This document shows positions 37,795 through 47,200 of a stretch of DNA of 64,000 nt, piece after piece. The notes below the pieces were generated by a model. It had not been told where the DNA came from. It ran no database searches and saw nothing but the letters and a program-made list of their open reading frames with translations. Position 1 is the stretch's first letter, and every line of letters starts with the position of its first letter. The DNA is taken from positions 1 to 64,000 of the forward strand of contig NZ_BAHE01000037.1 of assembly GCF_000298235.1 (NCBI RefSeq). Reading direction: 5' to 3'. A program made the position numbers and the translations under genes. Origin of the DNA: Gordonia namibiensis NBRC 108229. Lineage in GTDB: Bacteria > Actinomycetota > Actinomycetes > Mycobacteriales > Mycobacteriaceae.

Positions 37795-38145
37795 GTGTCT
37801 TTGGTGAAGCCTATTTCAGCAGCAGAAGCGATCGACCACAGCCGCGCCGGGAACGCGGTCATGGTGGACGCCCGCCCGCAGGTGGTGCGCCATCAGGGCA
37901 GCCTTCCGGGCGCCGTCGTGGTCGAGCCCAGCGAGCTTCCGAACCTCCTGAGTCCCACCCCCACCGGGACCTTCCCCGTCATCCGCGACGCCGAAAAGCC
38001 CAGGAAGATCGGCCGCGACACCGAGATCGCGGTCGTGTCGGTGAGTTCGGAGGCGCCGCGCATCGCCGAGCAGATCGCCGGGCTCGGGTACACCAACGTC
38101 CGCTACGTCGACGGCGGGTACCGGGCACTGCGTTCCACCACCTGA
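37795..38145 (+). CDS. Rhodanese-domain protein without catalytic Cys
   Basis: 116 residues with a single rhodanese fold: NAVMVDARP strand, HQGSLPGAVVVEP, then VVSVSSEAPRIAEQIAGLGYTNVRYVDGGYRAL. The active-site loop normally reads C-x-x-G-x-R after the VV(V/Y) strand; here it is S-S-E-A-P-R, so there is no sulfur-accepting Cys (and none anywhere in the domain). It is therefore probably a binding or regulatory rhodanese. GTG 37795 is preferred; GTG 37804 is an alternative. Confidence 0.75.
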   Translation: MSLVKPISAAEAIDHSRAGNAVMVDARPQVVRHQGSLPGAVVVEPSELPNLLSPTPTGTFPVIRDAEKPRKIGRDTEIAVVSVSSEAPRIAEQIAGLGYTNVRYVDGGYRALRSTT

Positions 38146-38273
38146 GCTCTTCATGTGAGCGCGATGCCGCTCACCCGCCGACGTGTCACCCCTGACATAT
38201 GGTGCGGCAGTTCCGCTTTCCTGACCTGCGGCTTGATAGCGTAGGAACGCCGGCGACGAGAGGAACCCATCGG

Positions 38274-41200
38274 ATGCAGGATGACACTCGCGAGACACTG
38301 CGAGACCAGGTCACCCGGCTGATGGCGTTCCTGAGGGACGTCGTCCGCTCGCGCTCCGGAGATGTTCGGGACATCGACGAACACGCAGGCCACGTGTGGG
38401 TGGGCGCCTCGACGTCCATCTCGGTGCGAGCATCTGCCGCCCCTGGTCAGGTTGTCGTGGAGATCGATCCCGCCGACGCCGCCCACGCCGATGCCGCGCG
38501 CCTCGTCGACGAGTTGACCGAGAGTCCCGAGACCCTCGAACTCGTCCTGGCCAACGCCCTCGTCACCGTTCACGACGATGCCGCCTCCGAACCTCTCGTC
38601 CGTGAGCATCTCCTCACCCAGACCGTGGTCGCCGACCGCGACGAGTCCGGCGCCATCCGCCTGTCCCTCGGCGCGGGCTCCGCGCCGATCATGCACGACA
38701 CCCATCTCCTCGCCGCGGTCGACGGACTCGAACTCGCCGGCGCGATGAGGACGCGGACCAGACTCGCCGAGCAGCCATCGGTCGTCGCCGGCAAGGTCAC
38801 CGATCTGGTGGGCGAGTGGCTGGGCGAGATCGAGATCGACGCCGACCGTGCCACCCTCTCGCTGGACATGCGACCGGCGATCGTCCTCCGACGCCGCAGC
38901 GTCGAGACCTCGCTGGCCTTCTACGACGCGATCATCGACGACCTGCGCGACGAGGATGCGAGCGTGCCCGTCGGGCTGGCCCAGCTGGTCAAACCGATCG
39001 ACGCCGAGGACCGACTGGCCGCGCTCGACGGCCCGGATGTGCTCCCACCCGAACGCCTCATCGCCGACGCGCTGTTCCCGCTTCCTTCGAACGTCGAACA
39101 ACGAGACGTGCTCGTGCGGCTCGGCAACGACACCGGCGTCGTGGTCGAGGGTCCGCCCGGTACGGGCAAGACGCACACCATCGCGAACGTGACTTCCGCG
39201 CTCCTCGCCAAGGGGCAGCGCGTGCTTGTCGTCAGCGAGAAGGCGCATGCGCTCCACGTGCTGCGCGACATGCTCCCGCCTGCGCTGCGCGAACTCACGG
39301 TGTCCATTGCCGACATCTCCCAGGATCATGCCGAGACGATCGTGTCCGTGGTGGAGAACCTCGCCGCGCGTAAGGCGGCGTTCTCCGTGTCCGTCGCCGA
39401 CGCCGAGATCGCCGACCTCGAGGCCCGCCGCGACCACGCCCTCACCCAGCGCGACCAGATCATGCGCGAGCTGTGGGACCTGCGCGCAGGTGAGACCGAG
39501 GTCCACGAGTGGGTGGCGGGGGACTATCGAGGTACCCCGGCTGAGATCGTGCGTCAGGTCAAGCGCGACGCCGAACGCTTCGACTGGATGCCGCCAGGAC
39601 TCGAGGGTGCGGTCCCGCCCCTGGACTCCTCGGAGTTCAGCCGGCTCGTCGAGCTCCTCCAAGTGACCGGTGGCGACCGTGGCCGTCTCACCCAGCGGTT
39701 CCCGGATCTCGCCGACCATCTGCCGGAGCCCGCGGACATGGACACGATCTGTGCCCGGATCGCCGCGCGGCCCGAGGAAACCCACGGCGTCGCCGGAGCG
39801 CTGCTCCCGTCGCTCGACGGTGTCGACAGCGAACGCCTCCTCGCCATCAAGGAGATCTGCAAACAGTTGGGTGTGGCCGCGGGCGAGGTGTTGTCCTTCC
39901 CGGCCCCGATGATCGCCATGGCCGACCGGTTGCTGGCCGGCCACGACTCCCATCTGTGGTCGCGCGTGACGACCCTGTCCCCGGTGATCGCCGAGGCCGC
40001 CCGACGCGACCGCGACCTGGGTGCCCACACGGTTCTCGTCGAGGGCGACCGCCCGGGCGATGCGGCGCTGTTCGACGCGGCCGCCGACCATCTGGCCGAG
40101 GGCGGTCAGTGGCGAGGCCGGTTGCGGCGGTCCCCGCAGCAGCGTGCTGTCGAGGAGTCGCCGGTACGGGCGAGCGTCGACGGCCGGGTCCCGACCGACG
40201 AGGCGTCGTTGCGACGGGTGGCCGACCACCTGACGGTCGTCGACGCCGTCCATCAGGTCCATCGCATCCTGGCCGACCTCCATGTTCCGATCGACGCCTC
40301 CGGATCCCGTTCCGCGCAGGTCGATCAGCTCGTCCGCCTCGATGCGCAGCTCGCGTGGATCTCGCGGCTGGTCACCGGGCGCGACCACCTCGTCCACGAA
40401 CTCGAGGCCATCAGCCCCGGTGGTCCGCGTCCGCGCAGCGTCGCCGAGATCGTCGAGGTCGCCAAGCAGGCGGGTTCGATCGCCGCCGCCAACGACGCGG
40501 CCCTCGCCGAACGTGAACTGGCCGAGTGCACCTACGGCCTGGCTGCCGAACTCGAGAAGGGCCCGTCGCCCGAAGGCGATGCGTTGCTCGACGCGCTCGG
40601 CACCGCCGACGCCGCCGCGATCCGCACGGCGCGCCGCGCCTTTCTGAGGGCACAGGAGCAGGCGAATGCGGAGAATGCACTCGACCTCCTCGAACTGCGG
40701 CTCAGGAGTCGCGCCCCGGAACTGGTCCGCACCATCTGGGCGACGCCGCGCGATCCGATCTGGTCCGGGCGCGCCCGGGAGATGACTGCCGCCTGGGCCT
40801 GGCGGTACGCCAACACGTGGGTGTCCGAACGCAGCGACGTGCACTCCGAGAACCGGATCTCGGCCGACCTCGATGCCACCGAGGTCGACGTCGCGCACTT
40901 GACGACCCGGCTGGCCTCTGCCCGAGCCTGGCGAGAATTGCTGGTGCGCACCACGACCGGTGAGATCCAGGCGCTGCAGTCCTACCGCGACCACATGATC
41001 AACCTCGGCAAGGGTTCGGGTAAGCATGCCAACCGTTTCCGTCGTGCCGCACGCGAGGCGATGGCCGTCGCGCAGAACGCGATCCCGGCATGGATCATGT
41101 CGATCAACCAGGTCGCCGAGACGCTTCCGCCCCGCCGGCACTCCTTCGACGTCGTCATCGTCGACGAGGCGTCGCAGGCGGACATCACCAGTTCCTTCCT

Positions 41201-42428
41201 GCTGTGGCTCGCGCCCCGGATCATCGTCGTGGGCGACGACAAACAGTGTGCGCCGGTGGGACTCGCCGGGACCACGCTCGACGACGCCTTCGCCGAGCTC
41301 GACGCCGCACTGCCGGACCTCCCGACCTATCTCCGCGACGGATTGACCCCGCGGTCGAGTCTGTTCTCGTTGCTGCGCAGCAGGTTCGGCAATGTCGTCG
41401 GGTTGCGCGAGCACTTCCGGTCGATGCCGGAGATCATCGAGTTCTCGTCGCGGCAGTTCTACGGCAAGGCACCACTGATCCCGGTGCGGCAGTACGGCTC
41501 CGACCGCCTCGAACCGTTGCGGACGGTGGCGGTCGACGGCGAGGCGACCGGCAGCGGGTCGGGTCTCGTCAACGACGCCGAAGTGGAGGCCATCCTCGGG
41601 GCCCTGCGCGACTGTCTCGCCGATCCTGCCTACGAGGGACGCGATTTCGGCGTGATCGCGCTACAGGGCACCAAACAGGCGGAGGCGCTGGAACGAGCCC
41701 TGCGCGACGGGCTCGACGCCGAGGCGTGGCGCACCCGTCGTATCCGGGTGGGCACCCCACCGGACTTCCAGGGCGACGAACGCCGCGTCGTCTTCCTGTC
41801 GATGGTCGTCTCCGATCCGTCAGCCATCTCGGCCCTGACCCGTGCGGAGTCGCAACGGCGGATCAACGTCGCGGCAACCCGCGCGATGGATCAGGTCTGG
41901 CTGTTCCATTCGATCGGTCCGGAAGATCTGCGGCACAACGATCTCCGGTATTCGTTGCTGTCGTACTTCACCGCCAACGAGGGCATCAGGATCAGCCCGA
42001 TGCCGACCGACGTGCCCGACGACCGCCGCGTCGAACCGTTCGACAACCTGCTCGAACAGCGGGTGTTCAACCGTCTCGCGGCACTCGGCTACCACGTGAC
42101 CCCGAAGGTCACGGTCAACAACCGGGTCATCGACCTGGTGGTCCTCGGGGCCGATGCGCGGATGGCCGTCGAATGCGATCCTGACGCGTTCCCCGGAACC
42201 GGCCGTCAGGCCCGCTCCGATCTGGAGCGCGAGCGTGAATTGCGGCGTTGCGGTTGGGAATTCGCCCGTGTACGGGAGTCGGAGTTCGAACTCGACCCGG
42301 ATCGCGTGATCGACGCGGTCGCCGCCGCTCTCGAAGCGCGTGGCTGCAAGCCCGGGTCGATCACGGCACGTCCGGCCGCCGAGGACGCCCCGACGTGGTC
42401 GCCGATCGACCTGACGGCCGGGGAGTGA
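38274..42428 (+). CDS. SF1 (Upf1-like) helicase fused to a Vsr/MTES_1575-like nuclease domain
   Basis: 1,384 residues. Residues 1-~270 are unrecognised. Walker A GPPGTGKTHT lies near residue 292, a long insert of coiled-coil and helical character (~370-900) follows, then DEASQADITSS (~962) as Walker B, GDDKQCAPVG (motif III), FQGDERRVVFLSM (motif V) and AATRAMDQVW (motif VI), the SF1 Upf1/Dna2 pattern. Residues ~1270-1360 (RVIDLVVLGADARMAVECD ... LERERELRRCGWEFARV) match the REase-like MTES_1575/DUF559 nucleases with the Asp and Glu-Cys-Asp core. The ATG at 38274 has GAGAGGAA 8 bases upstream. It stands alone; function is unknown, and phage defence or RNA/DNA surveillance are possibilities. 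Confidence 0.85.
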   Translation: MQDDTRETLRDQVTRLMAFLRDVVRSRSGDVRDIDEHAGHVWVGASTSISVRASAAPGQVVVEIDPADAAHADAARLVDELTESPETLELVLANALVTVHDDAASEPLVREHLLTQTVVADRDESGAIRLSLGAGSAPIMHDTHLLAAVDGLELAGAMRTRTRLAEQPSVVAGKVTDLVGEWLGEIEIDADRATLSLDMRPAIVLRRRSVETSLAFYDAIIDDLRDEDASVPVGLAQLVKPIDAEDRLAALDGPDVLPPERLIADALFPLPSNVEQRDVLVRLGNDTGVVVEGPPGTGKTHTIANVTSALLAKGQRVLVVSEKAHALHVLRDMLPPALRELTVSIADISQDHAETIVSVVENLAARKAAFSVSVADAEIADLEARRDHALTQRDQIMRELWDLRAGETEVHEWVAGDYRGTPAEIVRQVKRDAERFDWMPPGLEGAVPPLDSSEFSRLVELLQVTGGDRGRLTQRFPDLADHLPEPADMDTICARIAARPEETHGVAGALLPSLDGVDSERLLAIKEICKQLGVAAGEVLSFPAPMIAMADRLLAGHDSHLWSRVTTLSPVIAEAARRDRDLGAHTVLVEGDRPGDAALFDAAADHLAEGGQWRGRLRRSPQQRAVEESPVRASVDGRVPTDEASLRRVADHLTVVDAVHQVHRILADLHVPIDASGSRSAQVDQLVRLDAQLAWISRLVTGRDHLVHELEAISPGGPRPRSVAEIVEVAKQAGSIAAANDAALAERELAECTYGLAAELEKGPSPEGDALLDALGTADAAAIRTARRAFLRAQEQANAENALDLLELRLRSRAPELVRTIWATPRDPIWSGRAREMTAAWAWRYANTWVSERSDVHSENRISADLDATEVDVAHLTTRLASARAWRELLVRTTTGEIQALQSYRDHMINLGKGSGKHANRFRRAAREAMAVAQNAIPAWIMSINQVAETLPPRRHSFDVVIVDEASQADITSSFLLWLAPRIIVVGDDKQCAPVGLAGTTLDDAFAELDAALPDLPTYLRDGLTPRSSLFSLLRSRFGNVVGLREHFRSMPEIIEFSSRQFYGKAPLIPVRQYGSDRLEPLRTVAVDGEATGSGSGLVNDAEVEAILGALRDCLADPAYEGRDFGVIALQGTKQAEALERALRDGLDAEAWRTRRIRVGTPPDFQGDERRVVFLSMVVSDPSAISALTRAESQRRINVAATRAMDQVWLFHSIGPEDLRHNDLRYSLLSYFTANEGIRISPMPTDVPDDRRVEPFDNLLEQRVFNRLAALGYHVTPKVTVNNRVIDLVVLGADARMAVECDPDAFPGTGRQARSDLERERELRRCGWEFARVRESEFELDPDRVIDAVAAALEARGCKPGSITARPAAEDAPTWSPIDLTAGE

Positions 42429-42454
42429 CGCGCGCGGTAGCGGCGAGTGGGCGG

Positions 42455-43231
42455 TCAGCCCAGCGCGCGGAGCAGCGCCGGTAGCCCCTCGGCGGCCGGC
42501 ACCCGCAGGCTGTGGGTCGCGAAATCGGTCACCGACGACTCGGCTGGGTTGAACTCGATCACCGGAATGCCTTCGCGCACAGCACGTTCTGGGAGTGATG
42601 CGGCCGGGTACACGATGCCGCTCGTGCCGACGACGATGACCACCTCGCCCGCGCGGAACGCCTGATCGGCCCGCTTCCAGTCGTCCGCGGGCAGCGCCTC
42701 GCCGAACCAGACGACGCCGGGTCGGACGTCGCCACCGCATCTCGGACAGATCGGGGGAGCGACCCGGGGCTCGACGTGTTCGGTGTCCGGATCGGCGGCC
42801 GAGGGCCGCGCACCGGGCCCGTCGTACGGGGTGTCACACACCGAGCAGCGCGGCGCGAAGAGGCTGCCGTGGAGGTGGCTGACCACGTCACTGCCGGCAC
42901 GCTCGTGCAGGTCGTCGACGTTCTGGGTGACCACCATGACGGTGCGCGAGGCGCCGAGTTCGGCCAGTGCGCGGTGTCCGGCGTTCGGTTCGGCGGCGAG
43001 CACCTCGCGGGCGCGCCACCGGTACCAGCCCCAGACCAGGGCGGGGTCGCGTTCCCACGCCTCGGGGGTGGCGAGTTCGGCGGGATCGAACGTCTCCCAC
43101 AGCCCGGTCTGGGCGTCGCGGAAGGTTGCTATACCGCTCTCGGCCGACATGCCGGCCCCGCTGAAGACGGTGATCCAGTCCGCGTCTCGGACGAGGTCGA
43201 TCACGGCCTCGGGGATGGTCGGCCCGGTCAC
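42455..43231 (-). CDS. cobB: Sirtuin (class III, CobB-like NAD-dependent deacylase)
   Basis: Removes acyl groups from lysine with NAD+. 258 residues. GAGMSAESGIATFRD (NAD site), TQNVDDLHERAG, H121 (HLHG) as general base, and a Cys4 zinc site (C129, C132 and CPRC around 160). Y70-R-W-R73 is the Tyr-x-x-Arg pair typical of class III sirtuins with desuccinylase or demalonylase activity. GTG start overlaps the stop of the HIT gene by 4 bases, so the two are co-translated. Convergent with the helicase-nuclease. Confidence 0.92.
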   Translation of the reverse strand: MTGPTIPEAVIDLVRDADWITVFSGAGMSAESGIATFRDAQTGLWETFDPAELATPEAWERDPALVWGWYRWRAREVLAAEPNAGHRALAELGASRTVMVVTQNVDDLHERAGSDVVSHLHGSLFAPRCSVCDTPYDGPGARPSAADPDTEHVEPRVAPPICPRCGGDVRPGVVWFGEALPADDWKRADQAFRAGEVVIVVGTSGIVYPAASLPERAVREGIPVIEFNPAESSVTDFATHSLRVPAAEGLPALLRALG

Positions 43232-43653
43232 CCCGCGGCCTCGAGGGAAGCGCGGACCAGGTCGGCGGTCTCGTCGGGGTCAGGATCGCGACGCACGACC
43301 AGGCCCTTGGCAAAACTGAGCTTGTCGCCTGCGTGGCGGGGCACGACGTGCAGATGGGTGTGGAAGACGGTCTGGAACGCGGCGCGGCCGTCGTTGAGGG
43401 CGAGGTTGACCCCGTCCGCGGCCATCGGTCCGGCCTTCAGCGCCGATCCGACACGCTGTCCGGCGGCGAAGAGAGCCGCACCGACGGCCGGGTCGAGGTC
43501 GTCGAGACCGGATGAGTGGACGCGGGGGACGAGCAAGGTGTGCCCGCGGGTGACCGGTCGGATGTCGAGGAAGCCGACGACGTCGTCGTCGGAGTAGACG
43601 ATCCGGCCCGGAGCGGTGCCCGCGACGATGGCGCAGAAGATGCAACTGCTCAT
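43228..43653 (-). CDS. HIT family nucleotide hydrolase
   Basis: 141 residues, full-length HIT protein. CIFCAIVAG at the N-terminus (zinc-type Cys pair), H98-T-H100-L-H102 as the histidine triad and a Pro-Arg following it. HIT proteins hydrolyse nucleoside phosphoramidates or dinucleotides. The coupling to a sirtuin gene suggests a link to ADP-ribose or NAD-derived by-products, but that is inference. A leaderless-type -10 precedes the ATG. Confidence 0.9.
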   Translation of the reverse strand: MSSCIFCAIVAGTAPGRIVYSDDDVVGFLDIRPVTRGHTLLVPRVHSSGLDDLDPAVGAALFAAGQRVGSALKAGPMAADGVNLALNDGRAAFQTVFHTHLHVVPRHAGDKLSFAKGLVVRRDPDPDETADLVRASLEAAG

Positions 43654-44220
43654 GGGCCCGACTCTAGGGCACGGACGGGGTTCATCCGGGCATCACGCGA
43701 CCGACGCGAATCGCCGCCGGGTCGGGGCGTGGCCCGGATCACATCACGGTTTCATAACGGTTGACCGAGCGCGCGATCGGGGGTCGACATACCTTCGGGT
43801 ACGTTGCCTGGCCAGCGCGTTTCGCAACCCTTCGGATGGTCGTTGACATGGTCTTTCAAGTTACCCGCGGGGTTACTGGTCGGTATACCGACAGGTCACC
43901 CAGAAACATGAGGAATCCCTCACTTTCGTGTGTCATCATGGGTGTCACGTTCACGTCGTAGGCGACTCCTCCATGAACCGGGGAGCGTCAATGTCCTTGT
44001 GTGGCAGGCGTGTTCACCAGTTGTACCAGTCAGTTCGAATCAGGCAGGGCGGCCGCCCTCGTTTTCGCCTGCGATGCCCCGGGCGTCGTGGACGACCCCC
44101 GTTCTCATCGACGAGGAATCGCCGGCGCCCGCGCCTGCGCCCGAGACACGTCGCCGACGCCCGCGCCGGCACCAAGACACTCCGCCGACCACCGAGACCG
44201 ACCACCACAGAGGAGTACTC
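43654..44220. promoter_or_regulatory. 567-bp non-coding region upstream of fas
   Basis: Divergent promoter region of hit-cobB and fas-acpS. TTGACA at about 43848-43853 is the best -35 candidate, and TCGGTATACCGA (43880-43891) is a perfect 12-bp palindrome that could bind a FasR-like TetR regulator, which is known to control fas-acpS in mycobacteria. The fas frame remains open upstream for 97 codons, but that stretch is basic and unconserved. No separate gene is seen. Confidence 0.55.
43661..43666 (-). promoter_or_regulatory. Putative leaderless -10 (TAGAGT) for hit-cobB
   Basis: Minus-strand TAGAGT, 7 bases, then ATG 43653. Confidence 0.5.
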
Positions 44221-47200
44221 GTGACCGTCGACCAGTTCCGCACCGGCTCGCAGGGCGCCGCCAACGCAGAGCGCCCCACAGCCACGCTCATCGACCGCCT
44301 CGCCCAGGGGGAGCCCTACGCGATCAGTTTCGGCGGTCAGGGCGGCGCGTGGCTGCCGACGCTGGCCGAGCTGGTCGTCGACGCCGACCTCGAACACCGC
44401 ATCGCCGGGATCGTGGAGGCCGCGGAGCGGCTCGTCGCACCCGTCGCCGACGACCTCGTCGTCGCGCGCGCCGACGGCTTTCACCCGCTCGCATGGGTCC
44501 ACGCGCACGACGCGGGCGAAGAGGTGCCCACCGAGACCGCGCTCGCCGACTTCACCCTCTCGGGTCCCGGGGTCCTGCTGACCCAGCTGGCCGCCGTCGA
44601 GGCGCTGCGCAAGCAGGGCCTCGACACCGCGAGCATCCCGCCGAGTGCCGTCATCGGACATTCGCAGGGCTCGCTGGCCACCGACGCGGTAGGAGCCGAG
44701 GGCAACGCCGCGGAGGCCGGTCAGGGTCTGCTGCTCGCCGTCGCCCATCTCATCGGTGCCGCCGGTTCGCTCATCGCGCGTCGCCGCGGCCTCGGGACCA
44801 CCACCGACGGCACGCCGATGCTGGCCGTCAACAACGTCACCCCGGCACGGGTGGACGAGGTCCTCGCCCAGTACCGCGCGAGCCTTCCCGAGAGCGACCT
44901 GGCCACCGCGCCGGTGGTCTCGATCAAGAACAGCCGCAACGCCCTCGTGCTCTCCGGCGCCCCGCGTCACCTCGCCGGCTTCGTCGCGCTCTGCGAGCGG
45001 ATCGCCGCCGCCGAGGCCGACGAGCGCAAACGCAAGCTGACCGGCGGCGCACCGTTCGCCCCGAAGTTCGACCACCTCCAGGTGTCCGTCGCCTTCCATC
45101 ACCCCAACATGGCCGAGGCCGTCGAACTCGTCGGCGAGTGGGCCGACCGGTGCGGCATCGACCGTGAGCTCGCGACCCGCCACGCCCATGACATCCTCGT
45201 CGCACACGTCGACTGGGTCTCCTCGGTCGACGAGGTCGTCGCCGGTGGCGCCAGGTGGATCCTCGACTTCGGTCCCGGCGACATCGCCACCCGTCTCTCC
45301 GCATCGCTCGTCCGCGGCCAGGGGGTGGGCCTCGTCCCCGCCGCACTGCGCGTCGGTCAGCGCAACCTCTTCAGCCCGGGCGGCGTGCCGGAGGTCGGCA
45401 CCCCGTGGTCCCAGTTCGCCCCGACCCTCGTCGAGTTGCCCGACGGCCGGACCGTTGTCGAGACCGCGTTCACACGTCTCACCGGACGTTCGCCGATGCT
45501 GCTCGCGGGCATGACCCCGACCACCGTCGACCCGGCGATCGTCGCCGCCGCGGCCAACGCAGGCCACTGGGCCGAGCTCGCCGGCGGTGGCCAGGTCACC
45601 GAGGACATCTTCGCCCGTAACATCGCCACCCTCACCGACCTGCTCGAGCCGGGTCGCGAGGCGCAGTTCAACGCGCTGTTCCTCGACCCCTACCTGTGGA
45701 AGCTGCAGCTCGGCGGCAAGCGCCTCGTGCAGAAGGCCCGCGCCCAGGGTGCGCCGCTCGACGGCGTGATCGTCTCGGCCGGAATCCCCGAACTCGAGGA
45801 CGCGGTCGCACTGGTCGACGAGTTCGTCGAGGCCGGGCTCCGCTTCGTCGCCTTCAAGCCGGGCACCGTCGAGCAGATCCGCTCGGTCGTACGGATCGCC
45901 AACGAGGTCCCGCAGCATCCGATCATCGTCCAGATCGAGGGCGGCCGCGCCGGTGGCCACCACTCGTGGGAGGACCTCGACGACCTGCTGCTCGCCACCT
46001 ACGGCGAACTCCGCGCCCGACCCAACGTGGTCATCTGCGTCGGCGGCGGTGTCGGCACCCCGGAGCGTGCCAGCGAGTACCTGACCGGCGTCTGGTCGAC
46101 CGGCTACGGCTACCCGATGATGCCGCTCGACGGCATCCTCATCGGCACCGCGGCGATGGCCACGAAGGAGGCCACCACCACCCCCGAGGTCAAGCAGCTC
46201 CTCGTCGACACCGCCGGTATCGACGAGTGGATCGGTGCGGGTCACGCGACCGCCGGAATGGCTTCGGGCCGTTCGCAGCTCGGCGCCGACATCCACGAGG
46301 TCGACAACACCGCGTCCCGCTGCGGCCGTCTGCTCGACGAGGTCGCCGGTGACGCCGAGGCCGTCGCCGCACGTCGCGACGAGATCATCGCGGCGATGGC
46401 GAACACCGCCAAGCCGTACTTCGGCGACGTCGCCGAGATGACCTACCGCGAATGGCTCGACCGTTACGCGACCCTCGCCGTCGGCGACGCCAACGGCGAT
46501 CAGCACCCGTGGGCCGACATCACCTGGCAGCAGCGTTTCGTGGAGATGCTGCAGCGCACCGAGGCCCGCATGCACCCGCAGGACTCGGGCCCCATCCCGA
46601 CGATGTTCGCCGAGCTGTCGGCCACCGACGACCCGCACGCCGCGATCGACGCGCTGGGCAGCGTCTACCGCGAGATCGACACCGACATCCTGCATCCCGC
46701 GGACGTCGCGTTCTTCCTCGAGCTGTGCCGCACCCCGGGCAAGCCGGTCAACTTCGTGCCGGTCATCGACAAGGACGTGCGCCGCTGGTGGCGCAGTGAC
46801 TCCCTGTGGCAGGCCCATGACGCGCGCTACGGCGCCGACGCCGTCTGCGTCATCCCCGGCCCGGTCGCCGTGGCCGGCATCACCCGCGTCGACGAGCCGG
46901 TCGGCGAGCTGCTGGACCGCTTCGAGGCGCAGGTCGTCACCGACCTGCTCACCGCCGGTGTGCGCTCGGTCGAGGTCGCCTCGCGCCATCGTGCCGGACT
47001 CGTCGAGGACGCCGGCGTCCTGTCCGCCGTCCTGGAATCCGACGACGTGAGCTGGGCGGGACGCATCGTCCCGAGCCCGGTCGCCCTCCTCGGCGACCGC
47101 GCCGCCTGGTCGGTCGTCGCACCCGAGCGTGCCGAGCACGAGCCCACCGGCGCCGTCATCGAGCAGGTCGGCAGCGAGAACGGCGTGGCCCGTTTCGATC

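Noticed and set aside
38151..41414. A 1,087-codon open frame antisense to the helicase-nuclease, and similar very long frames antisense to fas (44014-49431 and 49678-53385)
   Set aside because: They lie opposite well-supported genes, show Arg/Gly/Val-rich low-complexity translations and no family motif; they follow from the high GC content.
43930..44220. N-terminal extension of FAS-I (97 codons)
   Set aside because: Unconserved basic sequence; the GTG at 44221 has a good ribosome-binding site and begins at the usual N-terminus.
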